63,966 nt of DNA, from the NCBI GenBank assembly GCA_002887195.1, contig PJAB01000019.1:1-63966 (forward strand). The letters run 5' to 3'. The notes beneath the pieces were generated by a model, which searched no databases, was not told the DNA's origin, and saw only the letters and a list, made by a program, of their open reading frames with translations. The position numbers and the translations under genes are program-made. Every line of letters begins with the position of its first letter. Within the stretch, counting starts at the first letter, position 1. Positions 10,901 through 22,384 of this stretch are shown piece by piece. Origin of the DNA: Chrysochromulina parva. Lineage: Eukaryota; Haptophyta; Prymnesiales; Chrysochromulinaceae.

Positions 10901-13900
10901 ATCGCCCCAATGGGAGACTCCCGTTTTGCTCGATGTTTGCAGGGCGGCGGTGTCTTTGTCGGGGCTGGCTCAGTGTCAATTGATTCGTGCACCATCAGCA
11001 GTGGGAATTCAGCTAATTCTGTGCACACTCATGTTCAAAAGTTCCCATCGCCCCAATGGGAGACTCACGTTTTGCTCGATGTTTGCAGGGAGGTGGTGTC
11101 CACGTCTCTTCCGGCACGGTCACGATAACGTCTTCCTCGATCTATGGGAACACAGCTGGCTCTGTGCGCGCTCATGCTCAAAAGTTCCCATAGCCCCCAT
11201 GGGAGACTCATGCTTGCCTCGTTGTTTGCAGGGTGGCGGTGTTGTTGTCTATTCCGGCACAGTTTCAATCGTCAACTCCCAAGTGTATTCCAATCATCCT
11301 ACCAATGTGCGCGCTCACGCTCAAAATTTCCCATCGCCCCCATGGGAGACTCACGTTTGCTTGTTGTTTGCAGGGCGGCGGTGTTGCTGTCTTGGGAGGC
11401 ACAGTGTCAATCGTGAACTCCCAGATCTACTCCAACACAGCGATTGTGCGCATTCATCTTCAAAAGCTCCCATCGCCCGAATGGGAAAATTGCTGACATG
11501 CTTGCCTTGACTCACGCTTGCACAACTGCGAACGCTCCGGCCAACTACAGAATGTAGTACGTTCCAGAGAGACATTGAAAGTTCCCATTGCCCCGATGGG
11601 AGACTCACGTTTTGCTCGTTGTTTGCAGGGAGGCGGTGTCTTCGTCTCTTCCGGCACAGTCATGATAACGTCTTCCTCAATCACCGGCAATACAGCTGCT
11701 GGATCTGTGCGTGCTTGCTCAAAACTTCCCATCGCCCCTATGGGAAAATGCCTTGTTGACATGTCCATTTCAATTCTCATCTTGTATGATGGGTGCTGCC
11801 TCGAACTACCAGTATGGAGTATGTGCCATCTGCGCCTGAAACTTCAAAAGTTCCCATCGCCCCCATGGGAGACTCATGTTTTGCTCATTGTTTGCACAGG
11901 GAGGCGGTGTCTACGTCGGTTCCGGCACGGTCACGATAACGTCTTCCTCGATCACCGGCAACACAGCTTACTATGCGTGCTCATGTTCAAAAGCTCCCAT
12001 CGCCCCGATGGGAAGATTGCTGACGTGCTTGCCGTGACTCTCGCTCGCAAAACTGCAAATGCTTCGGTCAACTATATTTTACCTATATACAGGGGGTGCG
12101 TGCCTCAGAGACCTTGCAAAGTTCCCATCGCCCCGATGGGAAAGTTGCTGACGCGCTTGCTTTGATTCTCGCTTGCGCAACTGCGACGGACGCTTCGGTC
12201 AACTACAGGTGGTGCGTACTGCAGAGACCTTGAAAGTTCCCATCGCCCCCATGGGTTAGACTCACATTTTGCTCGTATCTTGCAGGGCGGCGGTGTCTTG
12301 GTCTTGTATGGCTCAGTGACCATCTCATCGTGCACCATCAGTGGGAATACAGCTGGCAATGTGCGCGCTCAAAAGTTCCCATCGCCCCAATGGGAGACTC
12401 ACGTTTTGCTCGTTGTTTGCAGGGCGCTGGTGTCTTGGTCGTGGGAGGCACAGATTGGGGAGGCACAGTGTCAATCGTGAACTCCAAGATCTACTCCAAC
12501 ACAGCTAACAATGTGCGTGCTCATGCTCAAAAGTTCCCATCGCCCCGATGGGAAAATGGCTGACGCACTTGCCTCGACTCACGCTTGCACAACTGCAAAC
12601 GACGCTTCGGTTAACTACAGGCGGTGCGTGCCGCAGAGACCTTGAAACCTTCACATCACCCTGATGGGAAAATTGCTGACGCGCTTGCCTCGACTCACGC
12701 TTGCACAACTGCATCGCGGCTGTGACGCTCCGGTCAACTCCAGGCGGTACGTGCCGCAGAGACCTTCAAGATTTCCCATCGCCTCGATGGGAAAATTGCT
12801 GACTCGCTTGCCTCTCCACTCTTGCTGCACAACTAACACAACTGCTTCTTACACTCCTGTCAACTACAGTGGGTACGTGCCTCAGAGACCTGAAACATTC
12901 CCATTGCCCCGATGGGAAAATGCCTTGCTGACATGCCCGATTCGAATCTTGTTGTTCGATTGGGATCCGTCCCTGTTCTACCACAGGGAGAAGTACGTGC
13001 CAGCCTTGCCTGCGAAATTCCCATCGCCCCCATGGGAAACTCACCTTTTGCTCGTTGTTTGCAGGGCGGTGGTGTCGCAGTCTGGGGTGGCACAGTGTCA
13101 ATCGTGAACTCCCAGATCTACTCCAACACAGCCGGCAGCATAGGCGATGGCGTCTCTGTCAATTCAGGCACAGTGGCATTCATCAGATCCCCAAAAACCA
13201 ACAATGGGAACAACAATGTCTGGGTCGGAGGAGGAGCCACCGCCTGCTCCTTCGACATGATCCTCACCGGCCTCGTGGGCGTAGCTCAGCTTGCCCGGCA
13301 CCCCCACCGCAACTTCCGCCTCCGCCCTCCCCCTCACCACCGCCGCCGCCCTCGCCCCCACCGCCCTCGCCCTCACCACTCTCACCGCCCTCGCCCTCGC
13401 CCCCTCCGCCCTCGCCCTCGCCGCCGCCACCCTCACCATCGCCCTCGCCGCCGCCATCTCCGCCGCCCTCGCCGCCGGCGATGAGCGTTGTCGACTTCAC
13501 CCTCCGACTCGCCGGGGACGTCTCCTCCTTCACCCCGAGCGTGCGGACCGAGATGAAGAGTGCAATCGCGGGCTGGGCGGGCGTCGACCCATCGGCGGTG
13601 ATGATGACGGTCACGTCGGGCAGCGTCATCGTCGGCGTGCGCATCCTCACGCCGACGGCGATGGCAACCTCGGTGCAGTCGGCGATGGCCAGCGCGACGA
13701 GCAGCCCGAGCAGCGCGACCGCGATGCTCGCGAGCGTCACCGGCGCCTCGATCGCCGTGCTCGCGGTCGTGACGCCGCCCATCGTCGCCAACGTCGCACC
13801 TCCGCCACCGCCGACGCCTTCCTCGCCCTCGCCCTCGCCGCCCCCGCAACGGCCGCCAGGCGCGCTGAACGGCGGCGGCGCCATCAGCATCCTCGCCATC

Positions 13901-14227
13901 GCCGTGCCCACGGCGATTGTTGTGCTGCTGTGCTGCCTGGCGATGGTCTGCTGGTGGACGAGGCGCAGACAAGTCGAGCTGCGGCGCGCAGACGTTAACA
14001 ACTGGCTCCGCAACATGTCCATGAGCACGGTCGCATTCCAGCCCGAAGCTCGGAAAGCAAGAGCGATCCAAACGGCGGTGATGGTGACTGTAACGGCGGA
14101 CCCGGAGCCAGAACCCGCGTTCGCAACGACGGCCCCAAAGCCCAACTCTGGGTCCGAGCTCGAGCTCACGACCTTCAACTCTGGCGCGAAGGCCGCCCAA
14201 GAGCCCAAACATGCGGAGGAGGCGTAG
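7949..14227 (+). CDS. Large putative cell-surface protein: Cys-rich modules, ShKT-like module, beta-helix exon array, TM anchor
   Basis: The ATG at 7949 opens a signal peptide (MRGKRLFLFAVLGAVGNLRFA). Then come Cys/Asp/Gly-rich modules (C-M-N-N-C...CSDDGGDPDSEAAECAIVPDCVGCGPR) separated by Ser/Pro linkers. A +1-frame stretch from about 8990 has two hydrophobic helices and an ShKT-like six-Cys module (CADDV...CSYFEAQPSACASY...CPVACGTC, 9571-9714). From about 10200 a right-handed beta-helix begins (IVLAPGTYILNAELNITRRV), continues through many exons to about 13290, then a proline-rich stalk, a SEA-like segment (VDFTLRLAGDVSSFTPSVR), a TM helix at about 13890-13965 and a basic cytoplasmic tail. 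Likely an adhesin or scale/cell-cover protein. Frame changes near 8950-8995, 10200 and 13290 are unresolved, so this may be one gene with unseen introns, two genes, or a damaged gene. Confidence 0.55.
10545..13064 (+). repeat. Array of 20 hairpin-bearing modular introns
   Basis: Twenty introns, each with one TTCCCAT-(centre)-ATGGGAA inverted repeat about 13-33 bases after its donor. Hairpins start near 10564, 10679, 10787, 10895, 11040, 11185, 11327, 11467, 11581, 11727, 11850, 11995, 12121, 12236, 12374, 12534, 12652, 12773, 12898 and 13017. Two module types alternate. Type B ends GGGAGACTCACGTTTTGC...GTTTGCAG before a beta-helix exon. Type A continues GGGAAAATTGCTGAC...GCACAACTG...GTCAACTACAG and ends before a micro-exon. 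Donors read GTGCGYGCTC after long exons and GTRCGTGCC after micro-exons. Near-identity of the modules implies recent tandem amplification. Confidence 0.9.
10650..12992 (+). other. Eleven candidate micro-exons of 3, 6 or 15 bases
   Basis: Between hairpin introns, CAG and GTRYGT-type donors are separated by very short segments: TAT 10650-10652, a 15-base segment coding CSSCG 10740-10754, AAC 10868-10870, AATGTA 11551-11556, TATGGA 11813-11818, GGG 12093-12095, GTG 12209-12211, GCG 12621-12623, GCG 12744-12746, TGG 12870-12872 and GGAGAA 12987-12992. All eleven lengths are multiples of three, and counting them makes exactly one hairpin per intron (20 of 20). They could be genuine micro-exons, recursive-splicing points, or relics of eroded beta-helix exons. 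Only transcript data can decide. Confidence 0.6.
10943..13290 (+). other. Nine beta-helix cassette exons of the surface gene
   Basis: Exons at 10943-11020, 11089-11163, 11232-11306, 11374-11445, 11629-11706, 11900-11974, 12286-12360, 12423-12512 and 13065-about 13290. All start with a Gly-Gly/Ala-Gly-Val codon block (GGGVFVGAGSVSIDSC..., GGGVVVYSGTVSIVNSQ...). Except for the last, whose end is unclear, all have lengths divisible by three (72, 75, 78 or 90 bases). Each encodes one coil of a pectate-lyase-like or POMP-type right-handed beta-helix (GGGV-x-V-x-x-G-T-V-x-I-x-x-S-x-I-x-x-N-T-A). Because all are phase 0, cassettes can be gained, lost or skipped without frame disturbance. The exon at 12423 has an internal duplication of the GGT segment. 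Confidence 0.85.
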
Positions 14228-15047
14228 GCTGAGGCGGCCAGGGCGGCTGCGGAGGAGGCGGCGCAGGCTGAGGCTGCTAGTGTGGCTGCGGAGGAGTAGG
14301 CGGCGCAGGCTGCTGAGGCTGACAGGGTGCAGGTGCTGGAGCCCACTGTGCCACCGACCTCTGTGCGCTCGGTGGATGAGCTTCGAAACCGGCGATCAAC
14401 CTTCATTTTCCCTCATTATGCTGTTCCGGCCGCTACCTTCCCCAATGTGTTCACGGGTCGAGTTTTCTACACTGTCGCACGGCGGGGACCCGGGGCGGGT
14501 TCTCTGGGCAGGTTCGGCTTCGGGGCGCGGGCCGGGGGGTTCCTTCGCATGTTCCTTCGCCACACGGGAGCACACGCTAGTAGCGGCTAGGTGAGCTGTG
14601 AGGCACCGCTATTCAAACCGAAACCCCATCCCTACCTGGGTAGTGTTCCTCAAAGATTCAAACCCACGCTATTCAAACCCTAGATAACAAAACTCAAATG
14701 TCAAAACGCACTCCCGGCTTCTCGAACCGTCCTGCAAGCTGCATCTCGCAGCGAGGCTCGTCCATGATCCCATGGCCCATCCGTGCCCCAACCCCGCGTG
14801 ATGCGCGCGCGTTCCCTGTGCTCCCAATGTGCCGCGCCGTGTTCTACGTGGACCGCATCTTCCACGCGCAGCGCCCCCCCATGCAAGGCTTTTTGTATTC
14901 ATTGTGTGTGCTAGACCCCGTTGCCACAAGACCTCCGCCAGATTGGGCGGAGGTCAGTAGAGAGGTAGGAGTCACGATCTCGCTCCGAGCGAGCACACGT
15001 CGCTGCTGCTGCGTGCCTCTGCGGCAGCGGCGGCGGCGGGCGCCCGT
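14228..15047. other. Between surface gene and DYRK gene; in-frame tail with two TAG codons
   Basis: The first ~365 bases continue the surface-gene frame with an Ala/Glu-rich repeat, interrupted only by TAG at 14225 and 14297, to a stop near 14590 (see findings). The segment at 14610-14690 repeats the words ATTCAAACC/CTATTCAAAC. The remainder is presumed 3' UTR of the convergent DYRK gene. Confidence 0.4.
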
Positions 15048-17386
<2,339 letters not shown>

Positions 17387-17674
17387 CCGGCCGGCAGGTC
17401 CGTGAACGGCCGGCGAGGGAGGGATAGCCACAGTAGCCGTGGCTGCTCGACTAGGGCCTGAACGCGCGGACGGCGTTGAGACGGCCTGGAAAGCCTTGTG
17501 CAGAGTGGCGCCGCTTGAGCAGCAGCTGGATGGACAATGCTTTTTTGGCGAAGAGGGAAAAGAAACGACATCAGAGCGCACCCTCACCGAGATACCCTCG
17601 CTAACCTCGCCTCCTGTCTCTGGAAACATCCCAACAGGAAAGCCGAGCGTCAACGGTTTCTTACGGACCACGAA
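17387..17674. promoter_or_regulatory. Divergent promoter region, DYRK / plastid membrane protein
   Basis: 288 bases between the chosen DYRK ATG and the plus-strand ATG at 17675. The DYRK frame stays open across it, so part may be DYRK 5' coding sequence. No core promoter element recognised. Confidence 0.3.
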
Positions 17675-18313
17675 ATGCGTGCCGCCTTTCTCTTCGCGAC
17701 GATGCTCGTGCGAGGGGCGGGCTGCTGGGCACCCGTGAGGCTGCTGCCCACGGCCACGCCCTTTGGTGTAGTCCGCCGCGCGCACGCGGTCGCGCTACTC
17801 GACGGCGGTACCGACGTCAGCACCATCGACCCCGACTCGCTGCTCAGCAAGGTGGCTGCCTTCCAGCAGAGCCACACCTTCCTGCAGGGGCTGCTGCTCG
17901 CGCTGATCGCGCGCTACGTCATCAACGAGGTGCGCCGCGCCATCGAGAAGCCCGTCCTCGACAAGGTCGGCCAGACGGTCTCCCGGGAGCTCAAGCCGGA
18001 CGTGGAGGCGATCAGCACGACTGCATGGGCCAAGCTTGCGCTGTGCATCGCGCTCGACGTAGCCGGCGACGCGAGCGAGGCGCTCCCCGTCCTCGGCGAG
18101 CTGACCGACCTCGGCTTTGCGCCGCTCGAGGCGGGCTTGCTCAAGCTGCTCTTCCAGTCGAACTTCATCAGTGGCTTCGGGTTCCTCGAGGAGATCCTGC
18201 CCTTCACAGACGTGATCCCGACATTCACGCTCTCGTGGTGCCTCGCGAACCTGTGGCCGACCACGCCACTCGCGCAGCGCCTGCTCCCCGGAGTAAAGGC
18301 ACCCAAGGCGTGA
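17675..18313 (+). CDS. Putative plastid-targeted membrane protein, uncharacterised
   Basis: A single exon from the ATG at 17675 gives 212 residues; the frame is open upstream but lacks coding character there. The N-terminus (MRAAFLFATMLVRGAGCWA) looks like a signal peptide followed by an Arg/Pro/Ala-rich transit-like stretch, as in algae with secondary plastids. The mature part has two likely hydrophobic segments (HTFLQGLLLALIARYVI and TAWAKLALCIALDVAG) and a conserved-looking C-terminus (ISGFGFLEEILPFTDVIPTFTLSWCLANLWP). No named domain recognised; plastid targeting is an inference. Confidence 0.7.
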   Translation: MRAAFLFATMLVRGAGCWAPVRLLPTATPFGVVRRAHAVALLDGGTDVSTIDPDSLLSKVAAFQQSHTFLQGLLLALIARYVINEVRRAIEKPVLDKVGQTVSRELKPDVEAISTTAWAKLALCIALDVAGDASEALPVLGELTDLGFAPLEAGLLKLLFQSNFISGFGFLEEILPFTDVIPTFTLSWCLANLWPTTPLAQRLLPGVKAPKA

Positions 18314-18612
18314 GGCGTGACCGAACGCTGCCATCATGCCCCGAGCGAGAGGAAGCTGCACGTGCCGTCCCGCTGGCGGTTGTGACCGTCCGGCAACAGG
18401 CACCGTTGAAAACACGTAGCCCGCAACGCTGCTCTAGTCTAGGATGCGTATTAGGAAGCCTAGTCAAAGGAGGTGTATGTTATTTTTAGGGAGCAAACAA
18501 CAATCATGTTCAGGGCAAAATGCACCAGATCTTGACCAATTTGAGCCGCGACGTACACACTACACGGTACACACGCGGAGTCGCGGACAAGTCAGGCCAG
18601 AAGGCAGTTTTT

Positions 18613-21600
18613 TCATGTGGCGCCAGAGGCCGGGGCGGGCGCCGCCGCGCCGCCGGAGAGGCCGCCAGAGGGGGCGGACGGCGGCGTCGCAGAGTGCGGC
18701 GTCGGCGCGCCGCCGAAGAGGCCGCCGCCAGCAGCAGCCGGCGCGCCTCCGAAGAGATCGCCAGCAGCAGCCGGAGCGCCTCCGAAGAGACCGCCACTGC
18801 CTCTGGCGCCACTCGGCACGCCTTCGGCCGCTCCGTGACCGTCAGCTCCGTCCGCGTGCTTGCCGCCCGCAGCGGGTGCGGCGGCTCCCATGCCGTTCGC
18901 CTCGGCCTTGGCGCGCGCGCCCGTGTTGGCGCCGGTCTTGGCTCGCGCGTTGCGCAGCCTCTCGGCGGCGCGTAGGTAATTTGCCTCCTCGTGGGGCGAG
19001 ACGGAGGGGAAGACGTGACTGAAGGCCGCCTCGAAGTGGGCGCTCGTCACCACCGGCCGTGTGTCGCCCGTGCATGCCTTGAGCGCACCAACGGCTGCCT
19101 CGCGCGCGAGGGCGCTCAAGTCGGCGCCCGAGAACCCCTCACAGCGGCGGTCGCGCGCGATCGAGCCGAGCGAGACGCTCGCGTCGAGGGGCATCTTGCG
19201 CGAGGCGGTGCGTAGGATGTCCTCGCGGGCGGCGGGGGTGGGCAGCGGCACGTACAGCAGCTTATCAAGCCGCCCCGGGCGCAGCATCGCGGGATCGATC
19301 ATGTCGGGTCGATTCGTCGCGGCGACGACGAAGAGCTGCTTGTTGCCATCGAGCCCGTCCATCTCGGTGAGCATCTGGTTGACGACGCGCTCCGACGCCT
19401 GGTTGGACGAGTCGCCGCCGCGCCGGGGCACGAGCGCATCGAGCTCATCGAAGAAGACTACGCACGGGGAGGAGGCCCGCCCGCGGGCAAAGAGTTGGCG
19501 CACTGCGCGCTCCGACTCGCCCACGTACTTGTTGAGGAGCTCGGGGCCCTTGACGGAGATGAAGGAGGCGCCTGACTCGTTGGCGATCGCCTTGGCGAGC
19601 AGCGTCTTGCCGCATCCGGGCGGGCCGTGCAGCAGCACGCCGCAGCTCGGCTTGAGCCCGAGGGCCTCGAAGCGCTCGGGATGGTTGATGGGCTCGATGA
19701 TGGCGTGGTGGAGCTCGTGGCGAAGCTCCTGCAGAGCGCCCACCTCGTCCCAGGTGACGTCGGGGATCGTGGCGAACCCCTCGCGCCGTGCTGACGGCTG
19801 CACCTTGAGCAGCCCCTGCTCAAAGTCGCACATTCGGATCGAGAGTTTCGTCAATGCATCGGCGCTCAGGGGCCGCGAGCGGTGCGAGCGTTGATCGACC
19901 GGTAGCCCTCGACGTACCACAGCCAAGGCCGACGACGACGACGACGACGCACCTGCGCCAGCATCCGCCTCGGCGCCGCCGAAGGGCAGCGGGACGTGAG
20001 CGGCGGCGGCGGCCTCTTCGGACGAGAGTGCTGCAGGGGCGGCTGCTCGCGTCGCCCTCATCCTCGTCAAGGTGGCGTCGTCCTCATCCTCCTCGTCGTC
20101 CTCATCCTCCTCGCCGGCCGGTGCGTGCTCCGCGTCCGCCGCTGCCTCGTCCTCCTCGGCCATCGGCTCGTCGTCGTCGTTGTCGGCAGCCGCTGCGGCA
20201 GCTGCCAGGTCCGTCGTCGCCGTCGCCATCGCACCCCTCGTCGCCCCCGCCCCCGCCGCCCCCGGCGCCGACCCCGACGGCACCCCGGCCGCCGCCGCAA
20301 CAACCGGCGCCTGCCCAGAGAGCCCGAGCCCGTCGGACGGCTCGGGATTCGTCAGGGACGGCTCGGGATTCGTCAGCCCGTCGGACGGCTCGGGATTCGT
20401 CAGGGACGGCTCGGGATTCGTCAGCCCGTCGGACGGCTCGGGATTCGTCAGCCCGCTGACCCCGAAGAGGTCTCCGAAGATGCGGTTGACGGCGACGACA
20501 GCCGCCTCCTTGCACAGCGCGGCGAGGTCCGCACCGACGAAGCCGTTACACCGCTTGGCGAGCGCGCCCAGATCGAGATCTCCCGCGAGGCGCATGCGCT
20601 CGCAGAGCACGCGCAGGATGCGTTCGCGCGCCGCCGTGTCGGGGATGCCGAGCGCGATCTCGCGATCAAACCGGCCCGCCCGTCGGAGGGCCGGGTCGAT
20701 CGCATCCGGGCGGTTGGTCGCGCCCATGACGATGACCGTCTGGCCTCCGGTGGCGGCAAAAGAGAGCTCATCCATGCACGTGAGCAGCTGCGCGACGATC
20801 CGCCGCTCCATCTCGCGCTGCGCGGTCTCGCGCTTGGGCGCGATCGCATCGATCTCGTCGATGAAGATGAGCGCAGGCGCGAGCGTCGCCGCCTCCTGGA
20901 AGAGTTGACGAATCTTCGCCTCGGACTCGCCGCTCATGCCCGAGACGACCTCGGGCGCCGAGATACGCAGGAAGGCACAGCCGAGTTCCGCAGCGATCGA
21001 GCACGCGAGCAGCGTCTTGCCGCAGCCGGGCGGTCCGTGCAGCAGCAGCCCACGCGGCGGCTCCACTCCCAGATGCGCATAGATCTCGGGGTGCGTCAGC
21101 GGGTATTCGACGAGCTCGCGCACCTGATGAGGGAGGCAATCGATAAGTCATCAGTGGTCATCAGTGGTCATCAGTGGTCATCAGTGGTCATCAATAAGTC
21201 ATCAGTGGTCATCAATAAGTCATCAGTGGTCACCAGTGGTCATCAGTGGTCATCAGTGGTCATCAGTGGTCATCAGTGGTCATCAGTGGTCATCAGCGGT
21301 CATCAGCGGTCATCAGTGGTCATCAGTGGGAGCTCAAGCACCTCCTGTAAGACGTGCTCGAGGCCGCCGAGCGACGCGTAGCCGAGCGAGCCCGACGTCG
21401 AGCCACCGCCGGGGTTGCTCGCACCGCCGCCTTGTCTTTGAGCTTCGCGCGCGCCGCCCGGCCGGCGCTCTGCCTTCCGCTCGCGACGGCTCTGCTTGCG
21501 TGCACTGGCGCTAGGCTCGCCTGCCATCGGATCGGTCGCCGAGGGCGCGGGCGTCGGCGTCTGCTGCTGCTGCTGCTGCAATACGCCGGCGCCGGCGGCA

Positions 21601-22151
21601 CCGCTGCTGCTGCCGCTCCCCTCGGCGGGCGGCTTGTCTGAGCTTGGAGGTGCTGGAGACTCGGCAGCGACGGCGGCGGCGGCGGCGGCGGCGGCGGTGA
21701 CGGCTGGCGAGGCACGCAGACTTGCGTTGAGCAGATTGAAGCCCGCGCCGCCGCTTGGCATCGTCTCACGCCCGCCGGATGCGGCCGTCTTGGCCACCTT
21801 GCTGGCGCTGGCGAGGTGTGGCACCATGCCCGCTGCGGCCGATGCCGCCTCGAGTGACCGCTTCGAGCCACTGCCCGCAGTGCTGTTTGCAGCAGCAGTG
21901 TCCGGCGAGGCATCAATCGACCACTCGGGCGTGCCCGGCGTGCTCGCCTTTGGAGGAGCGCGCAGCTGGCCGATGACGCGCACCACCTGCTTGCGCAGGC
22001 CGTCGACGGGCTTGCGCGCGTAGTCAGAGCCGCGCTGGGCGCGCAGCCACGCGACGATGGCGTCGGCGTCGCGCTCGCTCACGAAGGCGTTGGGCTGCGT
22101 GCTTGCCCACTCCTGCACCCGATGCGGCAGGCGTGGATCGAGCTTGGACAT
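18613..22151 (-). CDS. NVL: NVL/Rix7-type double AAA ATPase (ribosome biogenesis)
   Basis: Two exons, 22151-21342 and 21123-18613, join in phase 0 to about 1106 residues; the ATG at 22151 precedes [15 protein letters not shown]. The join gives [34 protein letters not shown], the entry to AAA domain 1. D1 has [38 protein letters not shown]. An acidic, repeat-rich linker follows. D2 has [59 protein letters not shown] and [16 protein letters not shown]. An N-terminal helical segment and the D2 wording favour NVL/Rix7 over CDC48. The C-terminus carries GLFGG repeats, unusual for NVL. Role: release of assembly factors from pre-60S particles in the nucleolus. Confidence 0.93.
20325..20455 (-). repeat. 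In-frame minisatellite in NVL linker
   Basis: Tandem units encode LTNPEPS with or without DG, five copies between the D1 lid (GDLFGVSG) and the acidic linker. Unit lengths are multiples of three, so copy-number change keeps the frame. Confidence 0.9.
21124..21341 (-). other. Introner-like NVL intron filled with a decamer array
   Basis: 218-base intron starting GTGCTTGAGCTC, a two-mismatch copy of the 12 bases that begin the next exon (GTGCGCGAGCTC), and ending GATTGCCTCCCTCATCAG. Between them about seventeen copies of a 10-base unit (ACTGATGACC on the gene strand) run from about 21147 to 21330. The tail matches the METTL, FkbM and PAS introns. Confidence 0.85.
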
Positions 22152-22384
22152 CGAGCCTTGCTTTGGAGGACGGTGCTGCTCGTGGCGCACCGCGCGGCAC
22201 GGGAGCGACGTGACGAAAGTTCATTCACAACACGCCAAAGAACTCAAATACGTGAAGGGCAACACCTCGCTCACGTCACACTCGCGTCATTTAGTGACGA
22301 AATGGTTTCTTGTCCGAAAAGGTTCGTTGGATTCCGAAAGCTGCGTAACTTCGACTCGTATGCAAGACGGTGGCGGGCGCCACG
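22152..22384. promoter_or_regulatory. Divergent promoter region, NVL / six-helix membrane protein
   Basis: 233 bases between two divergent ATGs, noticeably less GC-rich than the flanking exons. No specific element recognised. Confidence 0.35.

Noticed and set aside
10545..13064. CRISPR-like appearance of regularly repeated palindromic units
   Set aside because: The spacers are homologous beta-helix exons in frame, repeat lengths vary, splice sites flank each unit, and the context is eukaryotic.
13264..14406. Minus-strand open frame of about 380 codons
   Set aside because: Gly/Glu-rich complement of the proline-rich stalk and TM region; the plus frame has a TM helix and coherent domains.
19061..20908. 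Long plus-strand serine/arginine-rich frames
   Set aside because: Antisense to the NVL AAA domains.
21147..21330. Decamer array as CRISPR or centromeric satellite
   Set aside because: No spacers, and it lies wholly inside an intron whose removal restores the NVL AAA domain.
18613..22151. CDC48/p97 as identity of the double AAA protein
   Set aside because: No N-domain of CDC48 type; the pre-AAA segment, long acidic linker and D2 wording fit NVL/Rix7 better.
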